Source: an uncultured Eggerthella sp.
GTDB lineage: Bacteria; Actinomycetota; Coriobacteriia; Coriobacteriales; Eggerthellaceae
Assembly: GCA_900542265.1 (NCBI GenBank)
Contig: UQML01000003.1
Coordinates: 1 to 64,000, forward strand
Direction of reading: 5' to 3'
DNA length: 64,000 nt
Of this stretch, positions 17,652-26,883 are shown in pieces. Under the pieces are notes generated by a model. The model was not told where the DNA came from and ran no database searches. It saw nothing but the letters and a program-made list of their open reading frames with translations. The translations under genes and the position numbers were made by a program. The stretch's first letter is position 1. Each line of letters starts with the position of its first letter.

Positions 17652-18755
17652 TTACTTTTCGTTGTCTAAAAGGGGTATTGAAATCAATATATTGCCTGAT
17701 CGAAGCGAAATTGTAGGTTTTACGGATGCATCTAAATAATACGAATCAGCAAAAGGAGCATAGACTTTTTGGATTTCTTTTTCTAGGTAAGCTAAATCCT
17801 GTTTGTCAAAAGAAAAATGACGTTTTTTTTGACTTTGAATCGATACGTTATTGGTATTGTTGTTCGAAGCTTGAGTTGACGATGAGGTTTGCTTGCAAGA
17901 TTGATCAAGATAGGCAATGTGAGGTTTTAAGGGTTTAATGTCACCAGCAATTATTCTTCGTGCTGTTCTATCAGAAAGTGGAAGGCCTAAATCGATACAG
18001 GTTTGCGCAAAATCGGACGCATCATCGGTACGCGAAAGCCTTTGTAAAAAGTTCTGGTGATTATTGGTAGCAAATATTTGATCCGATAGCGAAGAAAGGC
18101 GTTCTGAGAAAGAAAGCAAAGTGGCTGCGATCTCAGTAGGAGAACCAAGATATACCGCTATCGTGTTGCTTTGATCAAGTGCAAACTCAAGTACCGTGCG
18201 AATAATGTTATGAGGGCCGCGTAATTGATGAGTGCCTGCCTCAGTTTCTAGAAGCGTTGGATAGGTTGATTGATCTTTTTTCTCTCCTGGCGCGTCAAGA
18301 GATGCTTCTACATGAAAAACACTTCCCTCGCCTGGATGTGACTCTATTATGTAGGCTTCAGTTGCATTTTGAGCGATAGAGTAAAGAGCCATACCACGAC
18401 CATGTACACCCCATCGATCATGATTAAATGAATCAAGTTTAGAAGTAACAAAAGGTTCAAACACTGTCTTATGAAGATAATCAGGAATACCGTCACCGTT
18501 ATCTAAGATAGTAAGATAACGTTTATGAGCGTCTTTCCACGTTGCTACAAAGATGAGCGTTGCATGAGCATCGCGGGCATTGCGAAGCATTTCGATAACA
18601 ATATCTTCGAATGTTCGAATGTCTTGTTGAGCTTGTCTGCGTTGCGCTTCAGCAGCACGTAAACGAACAAAACCATCTCCAAGCTCATCTTGAACTCGGA
18701 GATGGTCCTCTCCTGTAGCTTCTTCAATGAATTGTTCAAATGGATCATTGACCAT
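17652..18755 (-). CDS. GHKL-type ATPase of unknown function
   Basis: 367 aa. Residues 45-150 form a histidine-kinase/HSP90/MutL-type ATP-binding domain: N-box EMLRNARDA at 55-63, G1 DNGDGIP at 85-91, G2 GVHGRGMAL at 116-124. No histidine phosphoacceptor, membrane segment or MutL C-terminal domain is seen. After residue 250 there is a small helical region ending RTARRIIAGD, a low-complexity Ser/Thr/Asn/Gln linker, and a C-terminal domain of alternating strands. It follows rny closely, with nine bases between rny's stop and the possible GTG start at 18770; I use the ATG at 18755. I cannot name the family. Its position between rny and spoVS hints at a role with RNA turnover or nucleoid proteins, only by context. 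Confidence 0.75.
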   Translation of the reverse strand: MVNDPFEQFIEEATGEDHLRVQDELGDGFVRLRAAEAQRRQAQQDIRTFEDIVIEMLRNARDAHATLIFVATWKDAHKRYLTILDNGDGIPDYLHKTVFEPFVTSKLDSFNHDRWGVHGRGMALYSIAQNATEAYIIESHPGEGSVFHVEASLDAPGEKKDQSTYPTLLETEAGTHQLRGPHNIIRTVLEFALDQSNTIAVYLGSPTEIAATLLSFSERLSSLSDQIFATNNHQNFLQRLSRTDDASDFAQTCIDLGLPLSDRTARRIIAGDIKPLKPHIAYLDQSCKQTSSSTQASNNNTNNVSIQSQKKRHFSFDKQDLAYLEKEIQKVYAPFADSYYLDASVKPTISLRSGNILISIPLLDNEK

Positions 18756-18779
18756 GAATAAAGCTATCACATAACTTGT

Positions 18780-20312
18780 TTATTTCGCGTAATCAACTGC
18801 GCGGGTTTCTCTGATAACAACAACCTTCACTTGACCAGGATACTTAGTTTCAGTTTGAATTTGATGAGCAATATCATGAGCTAATACCGTCGCTTGAGCC
18901 TCATTTACCTCATCAGGCGTAACAATTACTCGAACCTCACGACCCGCTTGAATAGCATGGGTGCGCTCAACACCTTGGTGCGAGTTCGCAATTTCTTCCA
19001 GTTTTTCAAGACGCTTGATATAGGATTCAAGATTTTCTTTACGAGCACCTGGTCGCGCTGCACTGATAGCGTCAGCTGCCTGAACCAATACATCAATAAC
19101 TGAGTTGGGTTCAATATCGTTGTGATGCGCTTCAATAGCATGAACGATTGAAGCATCCTCGCCATAACGACGGGCAAGATCTGCGCCAATTACTGCATGT
19201 GAACCTTCAACCTCATGATCAACTGCCTTGCCAAGATCATGAAGCAAACCAGCGCGACGCGCAGGAACAGGATCAAGCCCTAATTCAGAGGCCATAATGC
19301 CGCAAAGATAGGCAACTTCCAAGGAATGGTCTAATACGTTTTGTCCATAGGATGTGCGGAAGCGTAAACGACCAAGTGTTTTTTCTAGTTCAGGATGAAG
19401 ATCATGAATACCAGTGTCAAAGGTTGCTTGAGAACCAGCTTCCTTGATTTGCTGGTTAACAAGTTTGAGGGCTTTGTTGTACATCTCTTCAATACGTGCA
19501 GGATGAATGCGTCCATCAGCAATAAGATTTTGCATTGTGACGCAAGCGACTTCACGACGCACGGGATCATGAGATGAAATCGTTACACACTCTGGTGTGT
19601 CATCAATAATAAGATTAGTGCCGGTAATATGCTCAAAAGAGCGAATGTTTCTTCCTTCACGCCCAATGATGCGTCCTTTGAGATCATCCGAAGGGATATG
19701 AATGGTTGAAACAGTAATTTGCGATGTTTGATCAGCCGCCAATCGCTGGATGGCAAGAGAAAGAATTTCTCGCGCTGTTTTATCGGCTTCTGCTTTCGTG
19801 CGTGCTTCAGCATCACGAATAATTTGAGCAGACTCAATTGCTACATCATCTTTAAGCGAATCAAGTAACGTTGTACGTGCCTCGTCTGTAGTCATGCCGG
19901 CTACACTCTCGAGTCGCTCCCCTACTTCTTGTTCTGCTGCTTCAAGATCACGAGAACGGCGATCGAGTTGACCTTGTAAGGATGAGATTTGATGTTCTCG
20001 TTGATCTAAGGTCTGAACGCGCTTGTCAATATTTTGCTCACGTTGATTAAGACGATTTTCTTGAGAACGTACCTCTTTTAATCTTTCTTTACTTTCAGCC
20101 TCAAGTTCAGCTTTCATTTTGAGCGCTTCATCTTTTGCTTCGATAAGGGCCTCTTTGCGCAAACTATCTGCTTCACGTTGAGCGTCTTCTAAAACAGAAC
20201 GAGCTTGCTGTTCAGTAGCTTGTCGTTTGTTCTTTTGGATTGTTTGCATTAAAAAGTAGCCGATAAAGAAGCCAACGATGATTGCCGCAAGTGCTGCGAT
20301 GACAATTTCCAC
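18780..20312 (-). CDS. rny: Ribonuclease Y
   Basis: 510 aa membrane-anchored endoribonuclease starting bulk mRNA decay. One N-terminal transmembrane helix (residues 3-25), a long charged coiled coil to about 190, a KH domain with GRIIGREGRNI, and an HD domain with LLHDLGKA preceded by DHSLEVA. Length is typical. The window also encodes RNase J and PNPase, the usual partners in RNase-Y organisms. The 334-base leader upstream contains a terminator-like hairpin at 20348-20375. Confidence 0.96.
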   Translation of the reverse strand: MEIVIAALAAIIVGFFIGYFLMQTIQKNKRQATEQQARSVLEDAQREADSLRKEALIEAKDEALKMKAELEAESKERLKEVRSQENRLNQREQNIDKRVQTLDQREHQISSLQGQLDRRSRDLEAAEQEVGERLESVAGMTTDEARTTLLDSLKDDVAIESAQIIRDAEARTKAEADKTAREILSLAIQRLAADQTSQITVSTIHIPSDDLKGRIIGREGRNIRSFEHITGTNLIIDDTPECVTISSHDPVRREVACVTMQNLIADGRIHPARIEEMYNKALKLVNQQIKEAGSQATFDTGIHDLHPELEKTLGRLRFRTSYGQNVLDHSLEVAYLCGIMASELGLDPVPARRAGLLHDLGKAVDHEVEGSHAVIGADLARRYGEDASIVHAIEAHHNDIEPNSVIDVLVQAADAISAARPGARKENLESYIKRLEKLEEIANSHQGVERTHAIQAGREVRVIVTPDEVNEAQATVLAHDIAHQIQTETKYPGQVKVVVIRETRAVDYAK

Positions 20313-20347
20313 GTATGTCCCCTTTCGTTAACTAGCTCACTAACATG

Positions 20348-20375
20348 CTAAAAAGGGAACAAAAGCCCTTTTTAG
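20348..20375 (-). terminator. Hairpin near the start of rny (terminator-like)
   Basis: CTAAAAAGGG pairs perfectly with CCCTTTTTAG around eight bases. The U-rich arm makes a terminator plausible on the minus strand, ending recX transcription or attenuating rny. No further T-tract follows. Confidence 0.5.
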
Positions 20376-20609
20376 ACAGGGCTAAAGCATTGTATTGAGG
20401 CAGTACGTGCTATCTCACCTATGTATACAAATAGACTTCTCCATATAAAGTCAAATCTATATACGACGTATTACCTAAAACGCAGGAGGTATCCCCACGT
20501 TATATTCGTTATATATTCAATCCCTATAAGGGATAATAATGCTTTAGTGCTATGACAACTATAAAACAAATTGGACATAAATCCTAGAAAAGCTTCAGTA
20601 ACGGTAGGG

Positions 20610-20635
20610 CAATACCTAAATATGTTTAGGTATTG
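20610..20635 (-). terminator. Hairpin after recX
   Basis: CAATACCTAAA and TTTAGGTATTG form a perfect 11-bp stem with a TATG loop, starting 12 bases after the recX stop. It lacks a T-tract, so it is either a terminator of weak type or a 3'-end stabiliser. Confidence 0.55.
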
Positions 20636-20646
20636 TGAAGATCTTC

Positions 20647-21246
20647 TTATTGATGCAACTCGCACCATTCGCGTGAAGCGCGTTGTGCAATGTCAGAAGA
20701 AAAACCTTTTCTAATAAGTTTGGCATAAGCGGCTTGTCGTTTATTTTTTGCAGTTGGCGGATGTGATTCGAGTAAGCTTTTTGCTGTCTGCAATTGGTCG
20801 GGTACATCATCAAGAAAGCGATCAGGATATCCTGGTATAAGTTGCTCATTTATTCCATAGGAGCGCAAATCACGTGTTATGCCGACAACTCCTCTACCTG
20901 CGCGCAGTCGTGATTGGATGAGTGTTTCAGCAAATCGCATATCATCAAGTAAATCACTTGCGATACAACGCTCAAGCAATGACTCAATCACCTCATCGGG
21001 ATAGTTATCTCTTTTCAGCCTTTTTCGAATTTCGTGACTTGATCGATCACGCACAACAAGGAGACGTTCAATTTTTGCGTGTCCCTTTTTATACAATTCG
21101 TCAAAATCATAGGGTTCGGATTCACAGTCAGTTTTATCTTGAGAAGACAGAAAAGATTCATTTTTCAAAGATATTGATTGTGGCGAAGAAAGAGTATAAG
21201 AGGAAATCATACTTTTAAGATGCGCAATTGTTTCTTTGTCAGCCAT
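20647..21246 (-). CDS. recX: RecX-family regulatory protein
   Basis: 199 aa helical protein that modulates RecA filaments. Residues 60-190 show the RecX three-helix repeats, with RSSHEIRKRLKRDNYPDEVIES and RAGRGVVGITRDLRSYGI. The N-terminal 50 residues are a low-complexity Ser-rich extension. It directly follows recA on the same strand, though a strong terminator lies between, so it likely depends on read-through or its own promoter. Confidence 0.9.
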   Translation of the reverse strand: MADKETIAHLKSMISSYTLSSPQSISLKNESFLSSQDKTDCESEPYDFDELYKKGHAKIERLLVVRDRSSHEIRKRLKRDNYPDEVIESLLERCIASDLLDDMRFAETLIQSRLRAGRGVVGITRDLRSYGINEQLIPGYPDRFLDDVPDQLQTAKSLLESHPPTAKNKRQAAYAKLIRKGFSSDIAQRASREWCELHQ

Positions 21247-21257
21247 ATTAATTCCTT

Positions 21258-21296
21258 AAAAAAGAGACTCTCCGTTTAATAAGACGAGAGTCTCTC
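21258..21296 (-). terminator. Terminator of recA
   Basis: A ten-base inverted repeat, AGAGACTCTC and GAGAGTCTCT, whose minus-strand end runs into TTTTTT. It lies about 40 bases past the recA stop and just before recX. Confidence 0.9.
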
Positions 21297-21334
21297 ATGC
21301 AATAGATTGGCATTATCACAAAAAAAATGAAGGC

Positions 21335-22360
21335 TTATGCTTCTTCAGGAGTAAGCGTATCTTCTGGTAGTGGATCTAAGCCATAATACTCACGCACTTT
21401 ACTTTCGATTTCATTACGTAATTCTGGATGCTCTTTTAACGTCGCTTTAGCCGCTTCTCTTCCTTGGCCGAGACGTTCTTCACCATAGTTGAACCAAGAG
21501 CCACTCTTGCGCACAATTCCTGCATCGACGCCCATATCGAGCACGCAGCCTTCTTTAGAAACACCTTCTCCATACATAAGATCAAACTCTGCTTGTTTAA
21601 AAGGAGGAGCTACTTTATTCTTAACTACCTTCGCACGCACACGGTTACCAATAAATTCGCCATCTTTTTTCATTGACTCAATGCGACGAATGTCAATACG
21701 TACTGATGAATAAAACTTCAAGGCTCGACCACCCGTTGTTGTTTCGGGGTTGCCAAACATAACACCAATTTTTTCACGCAATTGATTAATGAAAATGCAG
21801 GTAGTGTTTGATTTTGAAAGTGATCCCGCAAGTTTACGGAGAGCTTGGCTCATTAAGCGTGCTTGCAAGCCGACCGTTGTGTCACCAATTTCTCCCTCGA
21901 TTTCTGCACGAGGAACTAAAGCTGCTACTGAGTCAATTACTACACAATCAATTGCCCCAGAACGAACAAGCATGTCGCAAATTTCCAATGCTTGTTCACC
22001 TGTGTCAGGCTGAGCAATCAAAAGTTCATCAACATCAACGCCTAGTTTTGCAGCATATACTGGATCAAGAGCGTGTTCAGCGTCAATAAAGGCAACAACA
22101 CCACCCATTGCTTGAGCTTCAGCAATAATATGAAGGGCAATAGTTGTCTTACCACTTGATTCAGGACCATAAATTTCTACAATACGTCCACGGGGAACTC
22201 CTCCAATACCTAAAGCGATATCAAGAGGAAGTGCACCAGTAGGAATGGCTTCAATTTGTAAGTTGGTAGAATCCCCTAACTTCATGATTGCACCCTTACC
22301 AAATTTATGTTCAATCTGATCGGTGGTGATCTTTAATGTTGATTCACGATCTTGTGCCAT
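21335..22360 (-). CDS. recA: Recombinase RecA
   Basis: 341 aa strand-exchange ATPase and LexA co-protease. Walker A GPESSGKT at 65-72; VVIDSVAALVPRAEIEGE and the LMSQALRKLAGS region carry Walker B and the DNA loops; INQLREKIGVMFGNPETTTGG is the L2 region. Start at the ATG at 22360, with GAGGAGT upstream. The promoter and SOS box are described separately, so damage induction through LexA is expected. Confidence 0.98.
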   Translation of the reverse strand: MAQDRESTLKITTDQIEHKFGKGAIMKLGDSTNLQIEAIPTGALPLDIALGIGGVPRGRIVEIYGPESSGKTTIALHIIAEAQAMGGVVAFIDAEHALDPVYAAKLGVDVDELLIAQPDTGEQALEICDMLVRSGAIDCVVIDSVAALVPRAEIEGEIGDTTVGLQARLMSQALRKLAGSLSKSNTTCIFINQLREKIGVMFGNPETTTGGRALKFYSSVRIDIRRIESMKKDGEFIGNRVRAKVVKNKVAPPFKQAEFDLMYGEGVSKEGCVLDMGVDAGIVRKSGSWFNYGEERLGQGREAAKATLKEHPELRNEIESKVREYYGLDPLPEDTLTPEEA

Positions 22361-22407
22361 CTTTTTACTCCTCAAAACGTAAAACCTCATCTAAAAGGTC
22401 TCATAGA

Positions 22408-22436
22408 ACTATACACGAACAGTTGTTCGTTTTCAA
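22408..22436 (-). promoter_or_regulatory. recA promoter with LexA/SOS box in the spacer
   Basis: On the minus strand TTGAAA (22431-22436) and TATAGT (22408-22413) are 17 bases apart. The spacer contains CGAAC-N4-GTTCG (22416-22429), the exact Gram-positive/actinobacterial LexA (DinR) box. LexA bound there would block RNA polymerase. It is about 48 bases upstream of the recA ATG. Confidence 0.92.
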
Positions 22437-22574
22437 GTTCTGACTCGATATTGCTTATATGATTTATGATGAAGGAGTAATCTTAATAAAAGTTGTTGAA
22501 GATCTTATATACGTCTTAAACAAACTATGACTGATAACAATAAAGCTATACACGCTTCATGATGATATTGCGTA

Positions 22575-23762
22575 TTAGAGTGCCTGTTCTATAAGCTCAA
22601 GGGCATACAACACTGTTTGATTGCGAACCGCATCCCGATCACCTTCAAAGACACGAAGATACGTTTCACAACCTTTATCAGTAGCAAGACCAAACCATAC
22701 GGTGCCAACAGGCTTTGTGGGTGTTGCTCCTCCCGGCCCTGCAATTCCAGTTACCGCTACTGCAACATCAGTATTAAGAGCAGCTCTACTCCCCTCTGCC
22801 ATTTGTTTGGCAACTTGAGAGCTGACTGCACCATAGGTTTGAAGATTTTCTTCAGATACATGCAAGAGTCTATGCTTGATTTGGTTTGAGTAAGAAACAA
22901 TGCCACCTTGAACAACCTCAGATGAACCAGGAACAGCGGTAAGCGCACCTGCAATGAGGCCACCAGTGCAAGATTCAGCAGTTGAGATTTGGCGATGGGC
23001 TTGTTGGGCATGCATAATAACTTCAGTTGCTTTTGTCTTTATATCAGATGAGTAATCAGGTAACAAACCACACTCTTGAGTTTCAGCAACAATATCATCA
23101 GAGACTTTAACTAAAACCTCTGATGCTGCATGATTATCGGATAATCCTAAAAGACTTCGAGATTTAATGAAGTAATCAACTAGGGAGAAAACGGTCAATA
23201 CAACAGCAATGGTCATGATGATCCATGCAATAAGATTAAAGGCATGAGCAAATTCGGATCCAAGCGACACAATAAAATGTGAATCTTTTACAATAAAGAG
23301 TAAGATCGCAATAATTTGAAATACTGTCTTTGCTTTGCCATACCAAGAAGCTGCTATTACAATACCATCCGTAGCAGCTATCATGCGAATTCCGGAAATG
23401 ATAAATTCACGAATAAGGATAATAAGTGCAATCCACGCAGGAAGCGTATTCATCTCAACAAGGCAAAGCAGTGCTGCCACTACGAGAATCTTATCAGCAA
23501 GCGGATCGATAAATTTACCAAAATCAGTAACTTCATTGCGGCTACGAGCAAGGTGTCCATCAAGAGCATCAGTGCCTGACAATAAAGCAAAAATAAGTGC
23601 TGCAATCCATGGTTGCCATAAAGAGGCCTCTGACCAAGAAGGAACCCATTGAGCCCAAGGGCAAATAAGTGCTACAACTAATAACGGGACAAGAAGAATT
23701 CTTGTCACCGTTATTACGTTAGCTGGTGTCCAGATAGAGTTATGCGCCTGAGTATTACTCAC
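22575..23762 (-). CDS. pgsA: Fusion of PgsA (phosphatidylglycerophosphate synthase) and CinA C-terminal domain
   Basis: 395 aa. Residues 1-210 are a CDP-alcohol phosphatidyltransferase with several membrane helices and the catalytic D65xxDG69xxAR73...G82xxxD86xxxD90 motif, making phosphatidylglycerophosphate from CDP-diacylglycerol and glycerol-3-phosphate. Residues 245-392 are a CinA/PncC nicotinamide-nucleotide deamidase domain, with TAESCTGG and VTGIAGPGG. These are usually separate neighbouring genes; here one open frame joins them through a 35-residue acidic linker. The GTG start overlaps the rimO stop by eight bases and has GGAGG at the right distance. No stop or frameshift is visible at the junction. 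The cinA-recA neighbourhood is conventional; the fusion is the oddity. Confidence 0.92.
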   Translation of the reverse strand: MSNTQAHNSIWTPANVITVTRILLVPLLVVALICPWAQWVPSWSEASLWQPWIAALIFALLSGTDALDGHLARSRNEVTDFGKFIDPLADKILVVAALLCLVEMNTLPAWIALIILIREFIISGIRMIAATDGIVIAASWYGKAKTVFQIIAILLFIVKDSHFIVSLGSEFAHAFNLIAWIIMTIAVVLTVFSLVDYFIKSRSLLGLSDNHAASEVLVKVSDDIVAETQECGLLPDYSSDIKTKATEVIMHAQQAHRQISTAESCTGGLIAGALTAVPGSSEVVQGGIVSYSNQIKHRLLHVSEENLQTYGAVSSQVAKQMAEGSRAALNTDVAVAVTGIAGPGGATPTKPVGTVWFGLATDKGCETYLRVFEGDRDAVRNQTVLYALELIEQAL

Positions 23763-25041
23763 GCACCGCCTCCATCTCGTACATCAAGGTGTCTTCAATT
23801 TCGACGTTAATGAACTCACCAATCTCGCCCTCATTTACAAAAGTGACACCATCAACATCTGGCGCTTGTGTCATAGTGCGACCAAAAAGTTGTCCATCTT
23901 CTTCAACACCAAGAACAAGAACTTTGGTGTGCTCTCCAATACGCTCACGAATTCGCTGAGTTGATACGGAATCTGCCAAATCGCGAAGACGCTGGAAGCG
24001 CTCCATTTTTACTTCATCAGAAACCTGGTTAGGAAGATTGGCGGCGCGGGTTCCTTCTTCAGCTGAATAAGGGAAAATGCCGACATAATCAAACTCTGCT
24101 TCTTGAACAAAACTGCAAAGCTCTTCAAAATCCTCTTCTGTTTCTCCAGGGTAGCCAACAATAAAAGTGGTACGCAAAGCAACACCAGTAAGACGTTGGC
24201 GAATTTGAGCAATTAAGGCTAAGAAACGCTCGCGTGAACCACTACGATTCATCGCACGCAATAATTTTGAATTGCAATGCTGCAGCGGGATATCAAGATA
24301 AGGACAGATATTATCATGATCTTCCATCACTGAGAGCAATTGATCGTTGATTCCATTAGGTTGTACATACATAATGCGGAACCATACACTGGGATGTTTA
24401 CGAGCAAGACGCTTCAGTAATAAAGGCAAAGAATCACGCGGGGTGAAATCCTGACCCCAAAAACCAGTATCTTGAGCGATTAGAACAATCTCCTTAACGC
24501 CTGCTTCTATCAGTCCATCAACCTCAGCATCAATAGATTCAAAGCTAAAGGAATGATAACGACCACGAATATAGGGGATGGTGCAGTAGTAGCAGTAACG
24601 ATCGCACCCATCAGAAATCTTGACGTATGCTGTTGGCGGGGCTGCTACAACGACTTTGCCTTCTGTAGGAGTAGAGACCTCATCAAAAAGCTCATCAAGA
24701 ATACGAACAATATGCTCTTCCTGCTTACAAGGAACAAAACGGTCAGGTTCAGTTAATTCCACACCTAAATCGTCACCATAACGAGAAGGCAAACATCCTG
24801 CTACAACTAATTTAGTGCGTCCTGATTCAATAGCTTCTTGGTGTGCAATATCGAAAATAGCATCGAGGCTCTCTTCAACTGCCTCTTGGATGAACGAGCA
24901 GGTGTTAACAATAACCGCATCTGCTTCTTCTTCTGGAGAAACAACGTTATACCCAGCCTGCAGTAATGCTTCCTGCATATGGTTAGTATCTACTTCATTC
25001 TTTGCACAACCGAGTGTTACAAATGAAATACGTTTGCTCAT
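23755..25041 (-). CDS. rimO: Ribosomal protein S12 methylthiotransferase RimO
   Basis: 428 aa radical-SAM enzyme that methylthiolates an aspartate of S12. MSKRISFVTLGCAKNEVD opening is diagnostic of RimO against MiaB; further cluster cysteines are in NTCSFI and AGCLPSRYG; the radical SAM motif is CDRYCYYC followed by TIPYIRGRYHS; TRAM domain at the end. Its stop codon overlaps the pgsA-cinA GTG start, so they are coupled. Confidence 0.96.
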   Translation of the reverse strand: MSKRISFVTLGCAKNEVDTNHMQEALLQAGYNVVSPEEEADAVIVNTCSFIQEAVEESLDAIFDIAHQEAIESGRTKLVVAGCLPSRYGDDLGVELTEPDRFVPCKQEEHIVRILDELFDEVSTPTEGKVVVAAPPTAYVKISDGCDRYCYYCTIPYIRGRYHSFSFESIDAEVDGLIEAGVKEIVLIAQDTGFWGQDFTPRDSLPLLLKRLARKHPSVWFRIMYVQPNGINDQLLSVMEDHDNICPYLDIPLQHCNSKLLRAMNRSGSRERFLALIAQIRQRLTGVALRTTFIVGYPGETEEDFEELCSFVQEAEFDYVGIFPYSAEEGTRAANLPNQVSDEVKMERFQRLRDLADSVSTQRIRERIGEHTKVLVLGVEEDGQLFGRTMTQAPDVDGVTFVNEGEIGEFINVEIEDTLMYEMEAVRE

Positions 25042-25069
25042 GTTGGCTCCCCTCTGGTGTCACACTACG

Positions 25070-25564
25070 TTAACGATAATTGGTAAATTGAAGTGGCTGT
25101 CCGTAATCCTGATCCTTTAAAAAGGCGATAACCTCTTGCAAGGTGTCACGTTTTGAGCCAGACACTCTAAGCTTATCACCTTCTATAGTAACTTTAACTT
25201 TAAGCTTAGTGGATTTTATATCTTTATTAATTTTACCAGCGGTTTCTTTATCGATACCTTCAACAATCCTCGCGACCTGACGAACATTTCCCCCTGAGGC
25301 GTTTTCAACTTTTCCCCAAGACACAGCACTAATATCAATGCCGCGTTTAATAAGCTTTGAAGTCAAAATATCAATTACTTGTTTTGCTACAAAATCTGAA
25401 GGAGCAACAACGGTAAATGTTTTGTTTGCTTTATCAAGAGTCAACTCTGATCCACTATCTTTAAGATCATAGCGCTGTGCAATTTCTTTTTTTGCCTGTC
25501 CATAAGCGTTGTCTACTTCTTGCATATTAACTTCAGAGACAACATCAAAACTTTCGTCTTTAGC
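25070..25564 (-). CDS. yajQ: YajQ-family nucleotide-binding protein
   Basis: 164 aa. Starts with SFDVVSEV and shows the family blocks KEIAQRYDLKDSGSELTLDK and KSTKLKVKVTIEGDKLRVSG, ending KDQDYGQPLQFTNYR. YajQ proteins bind RNA or cyclic di-GMP in some species; the role here is unknown. A GTG at 25564 with AAAGGA upstream is the start; the frame extends twelve codons further without support. Lies between rodZ and rimO on the same strand. Confidence 0.93.
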   Translation of the reverse strand, partial: AKDESFDVVSEVNMQEVDNAYGQAKKEIAQRYDLKDSGSELTLDKANKTFTVVAPSDFVAKQVIDILTSKLIKRGIDISAVSWGKVENASGGNVRQVARIVEGIDKETAGKINKDIKSTKLKVKVTIEGDKLRVSGSKRDTLQEVIAFLKDQDYGQPLQFTNYR

Positions 25565-25629
25565 CACATCAATTCCTTTCAGTAGGCAGTTTATTAACAA
25601 TCTCTGTTAATAAACATCATCAAATATGT

Positions 25630-26835
25630 TTAATTATTCTCTGACGATGAGCCAGAACCACTTGACCCAGAAGATCCCGTTCCTGAAGATCCTGATTTTG
25701 AGGATCCGCCAGCACTGGTGCCATTACCATTGGTTGATCCGCTGTTTGGTTTTGAAACATCAGGATGATCAGCATACCATTGATCAAGTATTTCAGAGAA
25801 CTTGTAGGTCACATTGACAATACCACGTGAACTTGCCGTAAGCGTTTGCGCCTCACCATCCACGGTCACCGTTACCGCATCAGGATCAGTGCAAACAAAT
25901 CTAATAGTATCGGAAGAAGTATACGAATTAGATGATGGACCAGTTACATCATTGGCAATTTGAGCCTTACCATCAACATATACCTCAATATAAACTTCCT
26001 TGCCTGATGCAACCTCATAAGAAAGGGTGAAATCTGTAGGAGGCTGTTCGGTAACAACCGGTTGTTGAGTCTCACTCTCCCCTGTTGCTTCTTGGCTTGT
26101 GCTTACGCCCGTGACAGGGATTTTTTCATCCGTGTCTTGATGAGAACAGAAAGCCATATTGCAAATTACAATAACCAAAATAAGAACAATGACGCCACCA
26201 ATAATAAAAGGAAGCTTTGAGCGCCAATCAAATCCTTGTTGTGGATTAGCATATACATTTAAATATTGTCCATCAGCCATAGCAGAACGACGCGATGGAT
26301 GTACTTGTTGTTCTGGCGATGAGTTGCGCGATCCTGATGCGTTTTGCTGTGCTGCATGACGTCTTGGTTGCTGCTGGAAATCCATCTCATCGTGCTCAAC
26401 CATCATACGTCCTTGACGAGCTACTCCACCATTACGTCTACCACGGCTGGTTGATGTTCCATAAATTGGTGTCTCACCATACGAATCAGCTTGAAAACGG
26501 TTAGTGTTTGAGCTTGAACGATATGTTGCAGCGCTTGTATTGCGATGTAAATACCTATTTTGTGCAACATCTTCGTGTGCACGGCCAATTTGATAGGCAT
26601 ACACTTCGTCTAAATACATGTGAGTTACGTCACTGGGGTTGAGACCTAAAAAACGAGCATAGGCATTAATCATGTTAGTTGCATAGCCTTTAGGAGGCAT
26701 GCGTTCAAAATCCCCATCTTCAATGGCTTGCAGAATGTCAGGGCGAATGCGAAGACGGCGTGCGACCGTATCGTAGTCAAGCCCTTTGGCGATACGAGCT
26801 TCTCGTAATGCACTGCCAAAACTGATATGTCTCAT
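25630..26835 (-). CDS. rodZ: RodZ-like cell-shape protein
   Basis: 401 aa. A RodZ-type helix-turn-helix (SFGSALREARIAKGLDYDTVARRL to about residue 70), a long Gln/Arg-rich cytoplasmic linker, one transmembrane helix at 208-230, and an extracytoplasmic DUF4115-like beta domain (about 270-355). RodZ ties MreB to the cell-wall elongasome in rods. The last 35 residues are almost only Ser, Gly, Asn and Thr, a flexible tail that is not part of the family. It follows ftsK closely on the same strand. No mreB is in the window. Confidence 0.85.
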   Translation of the reverse strand: MRHISFGSALREARIAKGLDYDTVARRLRIRPDILQAIEDGDFERMPPKGYATNMINAYARFLGLNPSDVTHMYLDEVYAYQIGRAHEDVAQNRYLHRNTSAATYRSSSNTNRFQADSYGETPIYGTSTSRGRRNGGVARQGRMMVEHDEMDFQQQPRRHAAQQNASGSRNSSPEQQVHPSRRSAMADGQYLNVYANPQQGFDWRSKLPFIIGGVIVLILVIVICNMAFCSHQDTDEKIPVTGVSTSQEATGESETQQPVVTEQPPTDFTLSYEVASGKEVYIEVYVDGKAQIANDVTGPSSNSYTSSDTIRFVCTDPDAVTVTVDGEAQTLTASSRGIVNVTYKFSEILDQWYADHPDVSKPNSGSTNGNGTSAGGSSKSGSSGTGSSGSSGSGSSSENN

Positions 26836-26883
26836 AATTCATCCTGACCTATCTGTTTTTAAATCTTATCTATCTATTATTGC

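Larger units (their letters stand above)
20313..20646. other. Non-coding gap between rny and recX
   Basis: This 334-base AT-rich stretch holds no supported gene. It contains two perfect hairpins, 20348-20375 (10-bp stem, T-rich arm) and 20610-20635 (11-bp stem, four-base loop), and an imperfect ATCCC/GGGAT dyad near 20520-20534. It presumably carries the recX 3' end and the rny promoter and leader. No clear -35/-10 pair was identified. Confidence 0.7.
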
